Assembly: GCA_019925795.1 (NCBI GenBank)
Contig: CM034305.1
Coordinates: 55,912,573 to 55,976,572, forward strand
Length of the DNA: 64,000 nucleotides
From: Dendrobium chrysotoxum
Lineage: Eukaryota > Streptophyta > Magnoliopsida > Asparagales > Orchidaceae
Direction of reading: 5' to 3'
Part shown: one piece after another, positions 12,590 through 23,359 of the stretch
Position numbering within the stretch: position 1 is the stretch's first letter
Layout of the letters: each line of letters opens with the position of its first letter
Position numbers and translations under genes: made by a program
Notes under the pieces: model-generated
What the model saw: only the letters and a program-made list of their open reading frames with translations
Told to the model about the DNA's origin: nothing
Database searches by the model: none

Positions 12590-13290
12590 TGGATAGATCT
12601 AAGGTCTAGGAGGATTCTATCATCTAGAAGTCCTAAAGTATGGAATCTAGGGGCATCCTAGGATCTGGGTAGATTTAGGACATGGGTAGACCTTAAGACC
12701 TAAAGTCTAGAAAAATCCTAAGGTCTAGGATCTAGGAGATCTCTAGAATCTAAGAAATCCTAGGTTCTAGGATCTAGAAGATTCTTAGGACCTAGAGAAG
12801 ATCCTAAAGTCTGGGTTCTAGGAAAATCCTAGGGTTTGGGAATCCCAGGATCTATAATCTAGAATGATCTCAGGATCATGGTAGATCTAGGATATATAGT
12901 CTATGAAGAATCCTAGGGGCTAGAATAATCCTAAGATTTTAAATGGATCTAGAAGAATCCTAGGGTCTAGAATAAATCCTAGGGTCTAAGAAGATCATGT
13001 GATCTAGTGTCTGGCAGAATCCTAGGATCTAAAATAGGTCATAGGGTTCATGGTCTAGAAGAGTCTTAGGATCTAGAAGAATCCTAGGCTCTAGGTTCTA
13101 GGAGGATCCTAAGGTTTAGAATGATCCTAAGATCTAAAATCTAAGAAAGATCCTAGGATCTAGAATAGTCTGGAAATTAGATTGATCTGAGATCAGGATT
13201 GATTTAAAATTGGATTGATCTAGGATCAGATTGATCATAGAGTTAGGATTGATCCTAAGGATTGGAAAGATCCTAAGGTCTTGATTGGTC
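12590..13290. repeat. Degenerate CTAGGATC short tandem repeats (mirror copy)
   Basis: Units such as AATCCTAGGATCTAGAA recur every ~20-25 bp. The tract mirrors 2230-2720 and lies just inside the A' terminus. Confidence 0.65.
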
Positions 13291-13321
13291 CTACTAACCT
13301 CATACAAAAATGAGGTCAACA

Positions 13322-13535
13322 GGCTACTATGGGGATCGAACGCGGGTCGCTTGGCTCAATCATGCTGCAGACGTGGCATTTTGTGGTCGCTTAGATCTGA
13401 TCAAATCAGACCAGATCAGATGGCTGGTATTTAAGCTGAGGTGTTTAAGTAATAACCTCAATGCTTGCCACATGTCTGAGCCGCGGCGCCGGGCCGCCGT
13501 TCATCCCAATCATTTCCAATGATTTGATTGGCGGC
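13322..13535. other. Linker D between A' and B', GC-rich
   Basis: This linker contains GCCGCGGCGCCGGGCCGCCG near 13480-13500 and GGCGGCGCCAGCGGCC near 13530. It sits between the A' terminus and the B' edge, as GC-rich segment C follows B on the left, so C and D may be diverged versions of one segment. The chance ORF here is not supported as a gene. Confidence 0.4.
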
Positions 13536-16500
13536 GCCAGCGGCCTGATTTGACTTAAATTGTTTTAAAAATTATTTAAATGGTCAGAATCTTCAAAATT
13601 TCATAGAAATTTCATTTTTAATCCAAATTGGGTGTTCTTGGGCTTGTTGGAAAGCCTTTGATGTCTACTTTATTTTAAAAATAATTTTAATCAATTTTGA
13701 TCATTGATTTTAGAGAAAAAAAGAGATGATGATTTTCCATTTTCCTCGTATTTCTTAAAATCCAATGGTCAAATTGACCTCAAATTTGGATGGCATATAT
13801 TAGGGGTAATCCTTAACCTACCCTAATTTTCTTGGGTCATATTTTGACCAAAATTTCTATGAATTGAATTTTCAAATGTATGGGTTCATTTTCGACCCAT
13901 AAATTTAAAAATGCATAATTCTTTACATGCTTAGCATTAGGATACATGCTTGCTGTGGTATGATTGTTTAGTTGTATTCTATGGGTTAGTGAACAATGAT
14001 TCAAGTCCTATAACCTAGTGACATTTAGGACCAATAATTAGGGATTGTGTCTTAGCTAACTTAGAAAAGCTAGGATGGACTACACACATACCTTTTGGAA
14101 TGAAATTCAAATTTAGAAAACTAGTATCATGTACCCCTTGATCTAATATAACTCATTTGGACATTAATTGATCTCAAACAATTATTAATCTCAATTAACC
14201 CTTCTTTAAGGATTTAATTTCAATAAACCTTAATGAAATCAATTGAAACTTTGAGAAATTGAGAAATTACCTATGATTAACCTCAAAAATCATATATGCA
14301 ATCATCAAACAAAAATTTAAGATTAAGCTCAAATCCTCATTAAGCTCTAATTAATTTTTAAACGCCCTTAATCAAGCTTTAATTAAATAAATCATGATAA
14401 TTCAAATAAAATCAATTAAAACATAGAATTAACTCTAATCAACCCTAAATCAGATATATAATCATTAAAGATCAAAATTTTAAGTTCAAATCCTTCAAAT
14501 CTTAATTAATTCATAAAATACCCTTAATTAAACCTTAATTAAATAAATACCATTAAATTCATTAAAATTTGAATAAATTTCAAATAATATCAAAAAAAAT
14601 ATTAAGTTAATTCAATTAAAATCAAATTAAGGTCAGAAATATATAAATTTCAATTTTAAATATTTTTCTAATTAAAAAAATTCAATTAATAATCCAGTAA
14701 TTAAATAACCCCATTAATAATTAATTAAATAATTAAGATTGACCCACTATTGACTTGAAACTCAAACCATTTAAACTTAGTGACACTCTAAGCCCTAGGA
14801 AAATTTCTCACTGAATTTTGAAATCATTAAGCCTCTTAATTAATTTAATTAAAATTTACCCTTAATTAAACCCTTAAACCTTCCAGAAAATATAATAAAT
14901 CAAGTTTAAATCCAAAAATTATAAATAATACCTCAAACTGACCAGGATTGAACCCTTAATCAATGAAAAATAAAAGCCCCTTGCTGGACTTCAAAATTAA
15001 GTTTAATTTAAGTTTAATTGAAATTTAATATTTAATTAATTTAATTAATTAAAAAAATTAAAATTAAAAAAAATTCATAAACACTTGGGAATCTATCCTT
15101 GGGTCATTTTTGACCTTTGGAGATGATTTCAAGGAGTTTGGAGGTCATTTGGATTCAAATCACAAAAAGGGCCTTAATTAAACCAATTTTAAAAATTCAA
15201 TAATTGTCAAAACTTCAAAAATTCATAACTAATTCAAATGAACTCCAAATTGAGCAAACTCAAAGGCATACAACTCATAATAAGGTCTAATATTTATCAA
15301 AAATATCAAATTTCTAGAAATCAATCAAATTTGAGAAAGTCAACTTTTGGTCAAACCTAGTTCAAAATCAAGTCAAAACTTCAAACCTTCATAATAAAAT
15401 CTAGAAAAATCCAATTTCAGCGTACTTACTGTCTAACTGATCGTATTAAAGTTTAGTATTTTATAAAAATACTAACATTCCAGAATTTAAGCTTAATTAA
15501 AAAGTTAACTTTTGACCCTTGAATTAAATCATTAAAATAATCCAGAAAATGCTAAAATTCAATAAATCTTCAAAAATTCCAGAAAATATGAAATTAACTT
15601 TAAAATCAGCAATCAACCAACCTTAATTAAAATTAATTAAACTTTAAATCTTAATAAAATTCAAATCATTTAATCATATCGGGTACCACTAGGTAACCCA
15701 GGCCTACGAGGCTATTAAATTAGCCCTATGGAAGGTGAAATAAACTTCACGGCCTCAGTGTGCAACAAAGGTGATATCAAACAAACAATCAAAATTAAAT
15801 TCAAATTATTAAGATTTAAATTTTAATTAAAATACCCTTAAGCCTTCAACCAACTAGAACATCAAGCAACTTCAATCAAGTGTCTATTTAGGACATATCA
15901 AAACCACACAGCCTACCTCACACACTTTAAATGGTTTGCTAGGACAACCAACTCTAGTCTTAGGCTAGGCCGGTATTTACGTTTTTGCTACTTACGTGTG
16001 TCGGGTCTTTCGTGGTTTTTATTGCATGCTGGTTGCTAGATCTAAGTAATTAATATTGATGTGATTGTTTATTTATATACTGCATTCTGTGTTGATTTGA
16101 TTGTACGTTAGACCTACCCTTAGAGTAAGAAATAATTTATACTAATTCAATCTTATGCAGGTGGCCATGCTCAATAGGGCTTAAATTAAAGGGGGCAAAA
16201 ATCATTAATATTAAAATTACACAAGTGCTCCAGAAATTTGCTTAAGTCCCCCTTTAATAATTAAAAGAGCATGGCCAAGTGTGGCTGGTTTGAGTATTTT
16301 AAATTTTAAATATATTAATTGCTTGGGATGTTTCTATAACTGTCGATTATTAGGATAACCCTGTACGATCGAGTTTAGATTTTTTTTAATTTTAATTGAT
16401 GTAATTTGAATGTAAATTGAGTTGTAAATTATTTAAAGTGATTTGAGAATGGGATGTTTAAACATCCAATTTGAAGTTCAAAGAGGAAGAGACATCCCTT

Positions 16501-18353
16501 AGGGGAGAGTCTCTTTTCATTTGGAGATCCAAATTTGGATGATTCCAAATATCCAAAGAGAAAAGATAACCCCCATTTCAAGGGAGAGTTTCTTTTTATT
16601 TGGATATCCGGACCCGACGATCCAAGGAGTTACAAGAAGATGAAGAAGTGAAGAAAGAGAAGACCCATTCTCAAAGTCACTTGAGTCTTAGGAGTAGAAT
16701 CCGGGTTGTAGTCAGTGGTACCTGGCCACTTTACTTTTCCTACAGACCCTAGGTTGTATAATTAAAAGGCACTTGCCTATGGACTTTCAATTTGAATTTT
16801 AATTTAATTGATTTAATTAAATGTTGATTGTTTGATATTGATTGTGATTAAGGACCCACATGCTTTTAGTAGTTTATTTGGTGATCTTGCATGTCGTATT
16901 TGATTTAGCCTGAAATCCGATCGGAGGCTTGTGAGGGTACGGTCATAAACTATTTTTACTTAAATAAAATTTAAAACTTTAGGCTTAGATAGTAACTCTA
17001 ACACTTTTAAGAAGTAAGCCCGGACTCGCCGGGAGTTTTTCATGCATTCATATTAACTTTTTACTACCTTGTTAGGCACCTCCCGCATGCTGGTTTTGGC
17101 AGACCACCTGACCTATTAGGGTGCAGTTTTGTCCAAGGGGATGTTGTGCAATCTCTAGGATAAAACCTATTTTAAGCCTGATTTTAAAACTGCTACATAT
17201 TGATTTAAGCATTTAATCGAATCAACTAGCATGCATTGCATTAGATACAAATTAAATTTGAGTCTAAATCTTTAATTACATTTTTAGCTTAATCATTTCA
17301 CCCAACATAAGTTAAGGGGTCAATTAAGAATCTACTCTAAATGTCGACCCCAACTCCTCAAACTCAATCTTAAATAACACCCCTAACCACTCTACATTTA
17401 AAAGACTTGACTCATGGTTTTAAAGCGCTTAGGTGGTTTAGCTAGCTCCCCAATCCAGGCCGGGGTAAGTTCAGGATTGCATTGCATTAGCTAGGTTCCG
17501 GGTCACTGATTTTCAGTACCCATTTTAGACTTAGGATCTGAGGCAAATTTTCAATCCTAAGACCTCAATCTTCCGGGAATCTAATTCCCATTTTCTAATA
17601 AAATTAACCACTCAAACATTAAATCTCTTTCAATCTAATTCAAGCCCAACACTTAGGATAGGTCAGGGTATTTCGGGAGTAATTTAGAATCTCAAAACAC
17701 CTCCTACCATTCTTCTTTTGACTCCAGAAATAAGTGTTCAATTTTGAACCAATCCCAGTTGAAAATTCAAGTCCCTGAACCTTCTTTGATATCAAGCTTT
17801 GAATTCTAAAATGAAATTCGTATCGCTATTTTAATCGAGAGTTTTCGTAGGAAATTTTCTGGTTTCCTACGATGTAATTAACTACAAGGGCTTGTGCTCG
17901 TAGGAGATTTAGAAACTCAGACCAAATTTTCAAAATTAAGTTTTCTAAACCTTTAATTGATTATCTTTAGGAAAATTAAATACAACGATCATTATCATCA
18001 TTTTCAAATGATTAATAATGAGCGATATTTTCTTTCTCCGGATAGATATGTCGTTCTATTATTGTAACTTTGATTATAAAATTAATGATCTCTTTACTAG
18101 ATTATTATAGTTAAACATTGGATTAAACATCATTCTGACTCTTCAGGATCATATGTTGTTTCTCCTTGAGTTTGAGTACGATAATCAGGGTAAATCAAGA
18201 TTTGTAATCTGAACCTGTTAGAGAATGATATGTTCACCTTTCAAGGTGATATATCATTCATAATAAGTGTTCGATTATAAAATTTAAATTCTAGAAATTA
18301 AACATTTCCCAAAGAAAATTAAACACTTTTTCAAAACTATATTTTTCAACCAA
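13536..18353 (-). repeat. Repeat block B' (inverted copy of B)
   Basis: Reverse-complement match to 5375-9775. Examples are 15675-15780 against 7980-8080, 17385-17475 against 6260-6350, and 18300-18350 against 5375-5430. Its right end joins the truncated LTR of E0 abruptly near 18353, within a CAACCAAAG|ACCCTAATC context. No genes are visible. Confidence 0.8.
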
Positions 18354-18546
18354 AGACCCTAATCTAATCTGTCTTGAGGTCTTCGATAGTATGGAGTATA
18401 GTTTTTTGAAACATTAATACACACAAGCAACATAAATAATATTTCTAATATATGTTAGGAGAAACAGTAATCAACACAATAAGATTTTGGAATCGTCAAA
18501 AACACATATGATATAAAAAAATAGTTATGAAAACTAAGTTGCAATA
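18354..18546 (-). mobile_element. E0 3' LTR, truncated to its first ~190 bp
   Basis: This segment aligns with 51302-51495 at the outer end of the E0 5' LTR (CCCTAATCTAATCT, then ATATGTTAGGAGAAA, then AACTAAGTTGCAA). On the minus strand the LTR starts at 18546. About 1.4 kb of the LTR is missing at its left, where block B' begins. Confidence 0.88.
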
Positions 18547-19998
18547 ATCTCCCCTTTTTATGATGGCAAAATAATTATTATTTGAGTAAACAATTAAAGA
18601 AAATTTTCTCCTTAGCTCCCCCTAAATGAACGATCAATTTAAAACAAGGGGTTCCCATGAAGATCAAAACACAAACCTAAGTCCTAAAATTAAAAAGAAA
18701 CAAATCACAAAAACTACTAAAATAAAAATAACCCAAACAGAAATACGAACACAAACAAACAAAATACGTACACACATAATACACAAACATCGAACAAATA
18801 ATAAAAAATATCAATCATCAAATAATATTATGAATCTACATACATACACACAACACACAAATATCTAACAAAAAACATCTAACAAAAAATCAAAAATATC
18901 AATCATCAAACAATATTATGAATCTACATACATACACAGAACACACAAACATATAATAAAAAACATCTAACAAATAATCAAAAATATCAATCATCAAACA
19001 ATATTATGACTCCCTCTTTTGACAACAACAAAAAGGAAAGCATACCTTGAAATGAAAAGTTTCTATGAAAAAATCAAAATAGTTGGAGAAAAAAAATTTA
19101 AACAAATTGTAAATATAAAGTTAACCTCCAAATGTAAAAAATTTTAAATTAAAGGACAACTAAGATAAGAAAAGTCAATCAGGTTTACTATTCATGTTAG
19201 ACAAACTATATATTAAAAATAATTATTGCAAAAAGGATGAAATAAAGATTAAGTAGTTTCTAATTCAAAAGTGAAGATGATTATCGATTAAATAGATTTG
19301 GATTAGAGATATAATGATAATGGAAAGAACAATACTAATTTTTTAATTGGCGATATTACGCATCTTTTTAAATGTTAGTGGCACACTTTATGCATCTTTT
19401 CTATTTGGGTAAATTTTATGCCTATTTTCACATTATGAACCATTGCGCATCTTTTCTATTTTTGCACGCTTTGTGCATCCTTTTTTTTTACTTTTTCGAT
19501 CTTTCCAATATCAATAATCTTAATTCAAATTCCACTAATAACAAAAATAATCACATTAAAAAAGAAAATAAAAAAATAAGACATCTATTTTCTAACTATT
19601 ATCTCAAAGTAATACTTATCTATACGAATATGAAATTAATCTCCTGATCTACATCCAGTTATAATTTAATTTAATTTTGAAAGATTAAATTTTGCAAGGA
19701 GATTAATTTATAGAATAAAATAATTCAAAATTTTATTCAAGAGATCAACCACAATTGATTTGTCTAAAGAAAAATAACCATTTCAAAATATGAGATTTTA
19801 ATGCATGTCAACAAAATATTTCATCATTTCATTTAGAATTCAAAAGCACATACACACATTTTTTCTTTCATCATAATCACACATAACATAATCCCAGAAA
19901 CAACACCTGAACTTACTAACACAAAAGATCACAGGAATACATCTCAAGAACAAACACAAATACTCATAAGCAATAACAACAACATAGAAGTACATTTA
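18547..19998 (-). other. E0 3' untranslated region with polypurine tracts
   Basis: On the minus strand, AAAAAAGGGGAGAT (18547-18560) abuts the LTR start and is the likely plus-strand primer. A second purine tract (about 19010-19024, complement of CTCCCTCTTTTG) lies further inside. The stretch also holds the 88-bp tandem repeat and, at 19360-19500, a block of TTGCGCATCTTTT-like repeats. E1 and E2 carry that block on the other side of ORF3. The small ORFs here have low-complexity composition and are not supported. Confidence 0.6.
18790..19010. repeat. 88-bp tandem repeat, ~2.3 copies
   Basis: ATATCAATCATCAAA recurs at about 18808, 18896 and 18983, followed each time by AATATTATGA. The intervals are 88 and 87 bp. 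The repeat is specific to the E0 3' UTR. Confidence 0.8.
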
Positions 19999-21100
19999 TT
20001 AATCAAAGGGGCGTTGATCTGGAGGAGGTGGTTGGTTGAACACAGAAAAGTAACTATTCATTATAACTACATTGGTGTTAATCGAGCCTAATGCCCTCAG
20101 ATCCAACCAATGTCTTCATTATATCTAGCATCCTACTGATTTAGGTGATTCTCAATTTGATCAAAGCGTTAATCAAAATGAGTTTTCATTCTATTGAAGC
20201 GCTGGACCATTTCTTGGTTGAAATTTTGGTTAGGTCCAGGTGCATGTGCAGGAGCTCCCCCTTCTTCCTTAGAATCATCTCCATCAGAGCTTTGATCCAA
20301 CCCAAAAAGTGCTTGAAAAGAGGCATCAGTAAAGTAAATATGAAGTTCAGTGGGAGGATCAGGATGGATAAGATTATACATTTTTTTTCTAAGATATAGG
20401 TAACTAGATGTCCTAAAGCCACATTTTTATTTCTCTTATTATGAGGAAGTCCAATATCGAAAAGTTTATAAATATAATCCATGATAAGTTGGGCTTCATC
20501 AAAAAGTTTTTCAATCATTATCAAATAAATGGCTGTGGATAAAAGAGGAGTCATGTTTATGCGATCACCAGCTTTTGGAATAATTGAGGTTCTCAAAACG
20601 TGCTAGATAATCCGGGCATTTTGATTGAGAATGTAAACACGAGACAAATGACTCACTTGGGAAACACCTCTAAGAACCTGATTTACTTCTGACCAGTCAT
20701 AATCTACTCTAGAAGTTAACGTATGTGCTATAACTCCTTGGGTTCTCAAGTGAAGGAAGTTGCCTAGATCTTCCTTAGTTATTTCTACATATTACTTGAA
20801 GACATAAGAGGTAATCCTTGTGTGGTCTTGATTTACCTTCATGTTAGCTAGAAAAGTTTGGAAGGTTTCTTTATGAAAGGCATAGATGACGGTCAAGATA
20901 AATGAAAGTTGGGTTGAAGCAAATAGGGGCATGACAAAAAAATGAATGTCACTTTGGATTAGGAGCCTAGAAGGGGTAATCTTGGCTCTAACATACCTAA
21001 AGAAGGCTTCCTCATTTTCTTTGGATAGAAAATTATCATCCCTATCAGATCTAGAAGAAGATCCCTTCGAGGTGCGTGGTCGTTTTCTACTGCTTTCCAT
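19999..21100 (-). pseudogene. E0 ORF3, degraded third ORF
   Basis: A diverged homologue of E1 ORF3 in the same position. It starts at 21100, and the frame can be followed to a TAA at 19999-20001, about 366 codons. The N-terminus is basic and serine-rich. The central block IIPKAGDRINMTPLLS and the NVALGHLVTY block match E1 (VIPKAGDRIHITPLLS, NLALGHIIAY). The C-terminus keeps a proline-rich tail. A stop near 20793 and at least one frameshift break it. That these blocks survive in so old a copy suggests past selection on the protein. The molecular function is unknown. The family resembles proteins annotated as plant transposon-associated, a match I cannot confirm here. Confidence 0.75.
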
Positions 21101-21357
21101 TCCAAAGATGTGGGCTCTAGAAGGTTTGGAACGGATATGAAAGTGATGAAAATCTTATCCAAAGACCCTTCTATTTAAAGAAAAAATGACCTATCGTATA
21201 GTACAAAATTTAGATCGTACGTACGATTATAAAATTGTACTGTATAAAAAGATTTTTGTACGTACAAATGGATAAGGCCAAAAATGAAATGACTTTTCAT
21301 AAAATGCCATTTCTGAGGCATTCTTATGTACAGAATTTTTGACCAAACGATCGTACA
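21101..21357 (-). promoter_or_regulatory. E0 internal ORF3 promoter region (proximal part)
   Basis: On the minus strand a TATA-like TTTAAATAG (about 21168-21176) lies about 70 nt before the ORF3 start. Palindromic elements follow upstream: TCGTATAGTACAA near 21193, TCGTACGTACGA near 21213, and a GTACGTAC near 21258. The array is interrupted at 21357 by E1 and resumes at 32853. Confidence 0.6.
21353..21357. repeat. Target-site duplication of E1 (left copy)
   Basis: GTACA immediately precedes the E1 LTR terminus (TGAAAG at 21358). It is identical to 32853-32857 beyond the other end. Confidence 0.92.
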
Positions 21358-21719
21358 TGAAAGTTCGAAAGGGATGTTAAGCCCTAGTGAACTAGTCCCG
21401 AGGCTAACCAAGAGGGAGGGTGAATTGGTTATTTAAAAATTTCACAACAACAATGAAAAATCTTTTCGATATTTAGCAGCGGAAACAAATAAACATAAAC
21501 AAAAAGATCAATCTCAGATATTCACCCACGCAGTTAATATCAAAAAGTAAAGTGCAGAACTGAATCAGAAAAGCAAACCAGATTTTATAGTGGTTCGGTC
21601 AACTTGACCTACGTCCACTCCCCGGAGCCTCTCCTCCGGGTATTGCACTAAACAAAAAGTGTCTCTCCTTTTGCTCCCATAGCAAGGCGGAGAAGCCTGT
21701 AAAAGACCTCCTTTTCACC

Positions 21720-21845
21720 ACACGGTGGGGCAGAGAACCCGACCTCCTTTTGCTTCCTCCTGAAGCAGGCAGAGAACCTTCGAACTCCTTTTGCTTCCAC
21801 CTGAAGCAGGTAGAGAACCCTGGATCTTCTTGCGAACGATCCTCC
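21720..21845. repeat. Short tandem repeat inside E1 LTR
   Basis: About three ~40-50-bp units of the form CTCCTTTTGCTTCC-CTGAAGCAGG-AGAGAACC. The same repeat occurs in the E1 5' LTR (31570-31670) and, in the other orientation, in the E2 LTRs (about 38440-38490 and 48255-48355). E0 has a different repeat at the equivalent place. Confidence 0.7.
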
Positions 21846-22036
21846 CACGACGAACACCGACTAGACGAAAGACGACGAGCGGAGAAGACGACTTTGATCC
21901 GTGCTTGGAGCAACCTTAGTGAATCCCTCACTAACTCCCCCTCACAAGATCCTCTCTCTCTCCCAACTCTCTCTCTCTCTAGGGTTTCTCAGGGAAGGAA
22001 GGTGGCAAAAGATTTTTCTTGTTTCAAGAAAAAATT

Positions 22037-22044
22037 CTTTTATA
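22037..22044 (-). promoter_or_regulatory. TATA box of E1 3' LTR
   Basis: TATAAAAG on the minus strand, directly downstream of the palindrome array. The same box occurs in the 5' LTR at 31878-31885. Confidence 0.7.
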
Positions 22045-22083
22045 GGAGGGCTTAAAATTTGCCATAAATCTCAACTGGTCGGC

Positions 22084-22742
22084 AAGATCGTCCAGGACGA
22101 TCTATAGATCGTCCTGTACGATCAGTTCAAATTCAGCTGTTTCAGCCTGGACGATCTGGCTCTTCTGGACGATCAGTAAAAAAAATTATTCATATCGTCC
22201 CGTACGATCCTGAGATCGTCCGGGATGATTAGTGCAAATCGAGGAATATCGTCCAGAAGACAGTTCGGGTCGTCCAGAGAAATCTGTGCTGGACGACCAA
22301 AAAATGACTTGATCGTCAGGACGATAGGGATATCATCCTGTATGATTAGTTCAAAAAGTGCCCAAATCATCCTGAACACAGTTCAGGTCGTACAGTTGAA
22401 ATGCACTAGACGATCATGATCGTCCGGGATGATCCTGCGATCGTCTAGGACGATATGATCGTATCAATAAAAAATAAATTGCTTTCCTTAATTACCAGAT
22501 TAAATTAGGCATGATTATACTGAATCGTCCAGGACGATTCACGTATCGTCCAGGACGATCAGACTAAATAACTAAAAATAAAAACTTGCCTAACTTGATC
22601 TGGCGGCTGAGAATTTTTGATTTGACCATATCGTCCCGTACAATCCAAAGATTGTCCAGGACAATCTGCTTAATTATACCCTCTTAACTTAGTCGCCCTA
22701 ATTAGGGTTTCTATTTTTACCTGATCGTCCAGGACGATCTAA
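22084..22742. promoter_or_regulatory. TCGT-N5-ACGA palindrome array in E1 3' LTR U3
   Basis: About thirteen copies of a 13-bp palindrome, at least seven of them exact (for example TCGTCCAGGACGA, TCGTCCTGTACGA, TCGTCCCGTACGA, TCGTCTAGGACGA). The rest carry CpG-decay changes (ATGA, ACAA, TCAT, TTGT). Copies are often paired a few bases apart. The array begins about 45 bp upstream of the TATA box, as expected for a promoter-proximal operator. Confidence 0.85.
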
Positions 22743-22990
22743 ACAAAAACTGAACATAAACTCTAATTCACTCAAGCTCTCCCCCTGAGTGTGTGTGTGC
22801 AAGGTTACTTAGCTAGGGTATCAGTTACATTACAATTGACTCAATAAAATGAAAAATAGTACATTGGACACACTTGGACCCGATCTTGAGTTGGCTTGAG
22901 TGGCTCGTGGTCTTTTGTGCCTGAAACAGATTAGCCAAGCAAAACACACTGGAAACATGTTTGTCATCATCAAAACCAAATTTGCAACAA

Positions 22991-23003
22991 TCTTCCCCTT
23001 TTT
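22991..23003 (-). promoter_or_regulatory. Polypurine tract adjacent to E1 3' LTR
   Basis: AAAAAGGGGAAGA on the minus strand, ending one base before the LTR start. It is the expected primer for plus-strand DNA synthesis. Confidence 0.85.
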
Positions 23004-23148
23004 GATGATGGCAAATATTTGTACAGTAGTTTGAAAATAAACCTAAACAGGAGATCCAAAAATATATATTTTTTCTAAATTTTCATTTAACAATCAAACT
23101 AATACAGAAAACATAACACATAACAAAGACTGAAATGACTACAACTGA

Positions 23149-23159
23149 CTCCCCCTTTT
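23149..23159 (-). promoter_or_regulatory. Second (upstream) polypurine tract of E1
   Basis: AAAAGGGGGAG on the minus strand, between ORF3 and the main tract. Extra polypurine tracts in this interval are a known Sirevirus trait. E2 has one at 46739-46749. Confidence 0.7.
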
Positions 23160-23359
23160 GACATCACAAAAAGGAGAAGGGTAAAACAGAAAACGGAAAT
23201 ACAAGTACAAAACATAAAAGAGAACAACTACAAAATAGGAAACTAAAACTGAGGCGGATCCTGATCGAAAGAAGGAGGTGGCGGTGGAGGGTTGAAGTAA
23301 TGGTGAATGGCCTGAAAGTGGGCTCCAATCTAGGCGATGTCCTGGTTATGCTGCTGTTG

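Larger units (their letters stand above)
10540..13321 (-). repeat. Repeat block A' (inverted copy of A)
   Basis: Reverse-complement match to 2199-4880, ending exactly at GGTCAACA (13321), the complement of the TGTTGACC terminus of A. It includes the CCACTGGGTGGCAGG block near 12080 and the CTAGGATC tract at 12590-13290. The 9 bases flanking the two termini differ (GGGTCCATT beside A, GGCTACTAT beside A'), so no target-site duplication links A and A' as one transposon. Confidence 0.8.
21358..22989 (-). mobile_element. E1 3' LTR
   Basis: 1632 bp. On the minus strand it begins TGTTGCAAATTTGG (22989) and ends CTTTCA (21358). In order it contains U3 with the palindrome array (22742-22084), a TATA box (22044-22037), a (GA)n plus AAACCCTAG tract (about 21990-21955), tandem GAAGCAG repeats (about 21840-21720) and the U5 end. 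It matches 31196-32852 throughout. Confidence 0.93.

Noticed and set aside
2199..13321. A and A' as terminal inverted repeats of one large DNA transposon
   Set aside because: Flanking bases differ (no duplication), the termini do not match CACTA, hAT or MULE ends that I recognise, and no transposase is present between them.
13325..13385. tRNA-like GGGATCGAACGCGGGTCG segment in linker D
   Set aside because: The T-arm would not pair (CCGCG against CCCAT), and no acceptor or anticodon arms could be drawn.
18626..18868. 80-codon ORF rich in Thr, Ile, Asn and Lys
   Set aside because: Low-complexity AT-rich 3' UTR of E0 overlapping the 88-bp repeat; no protein features.
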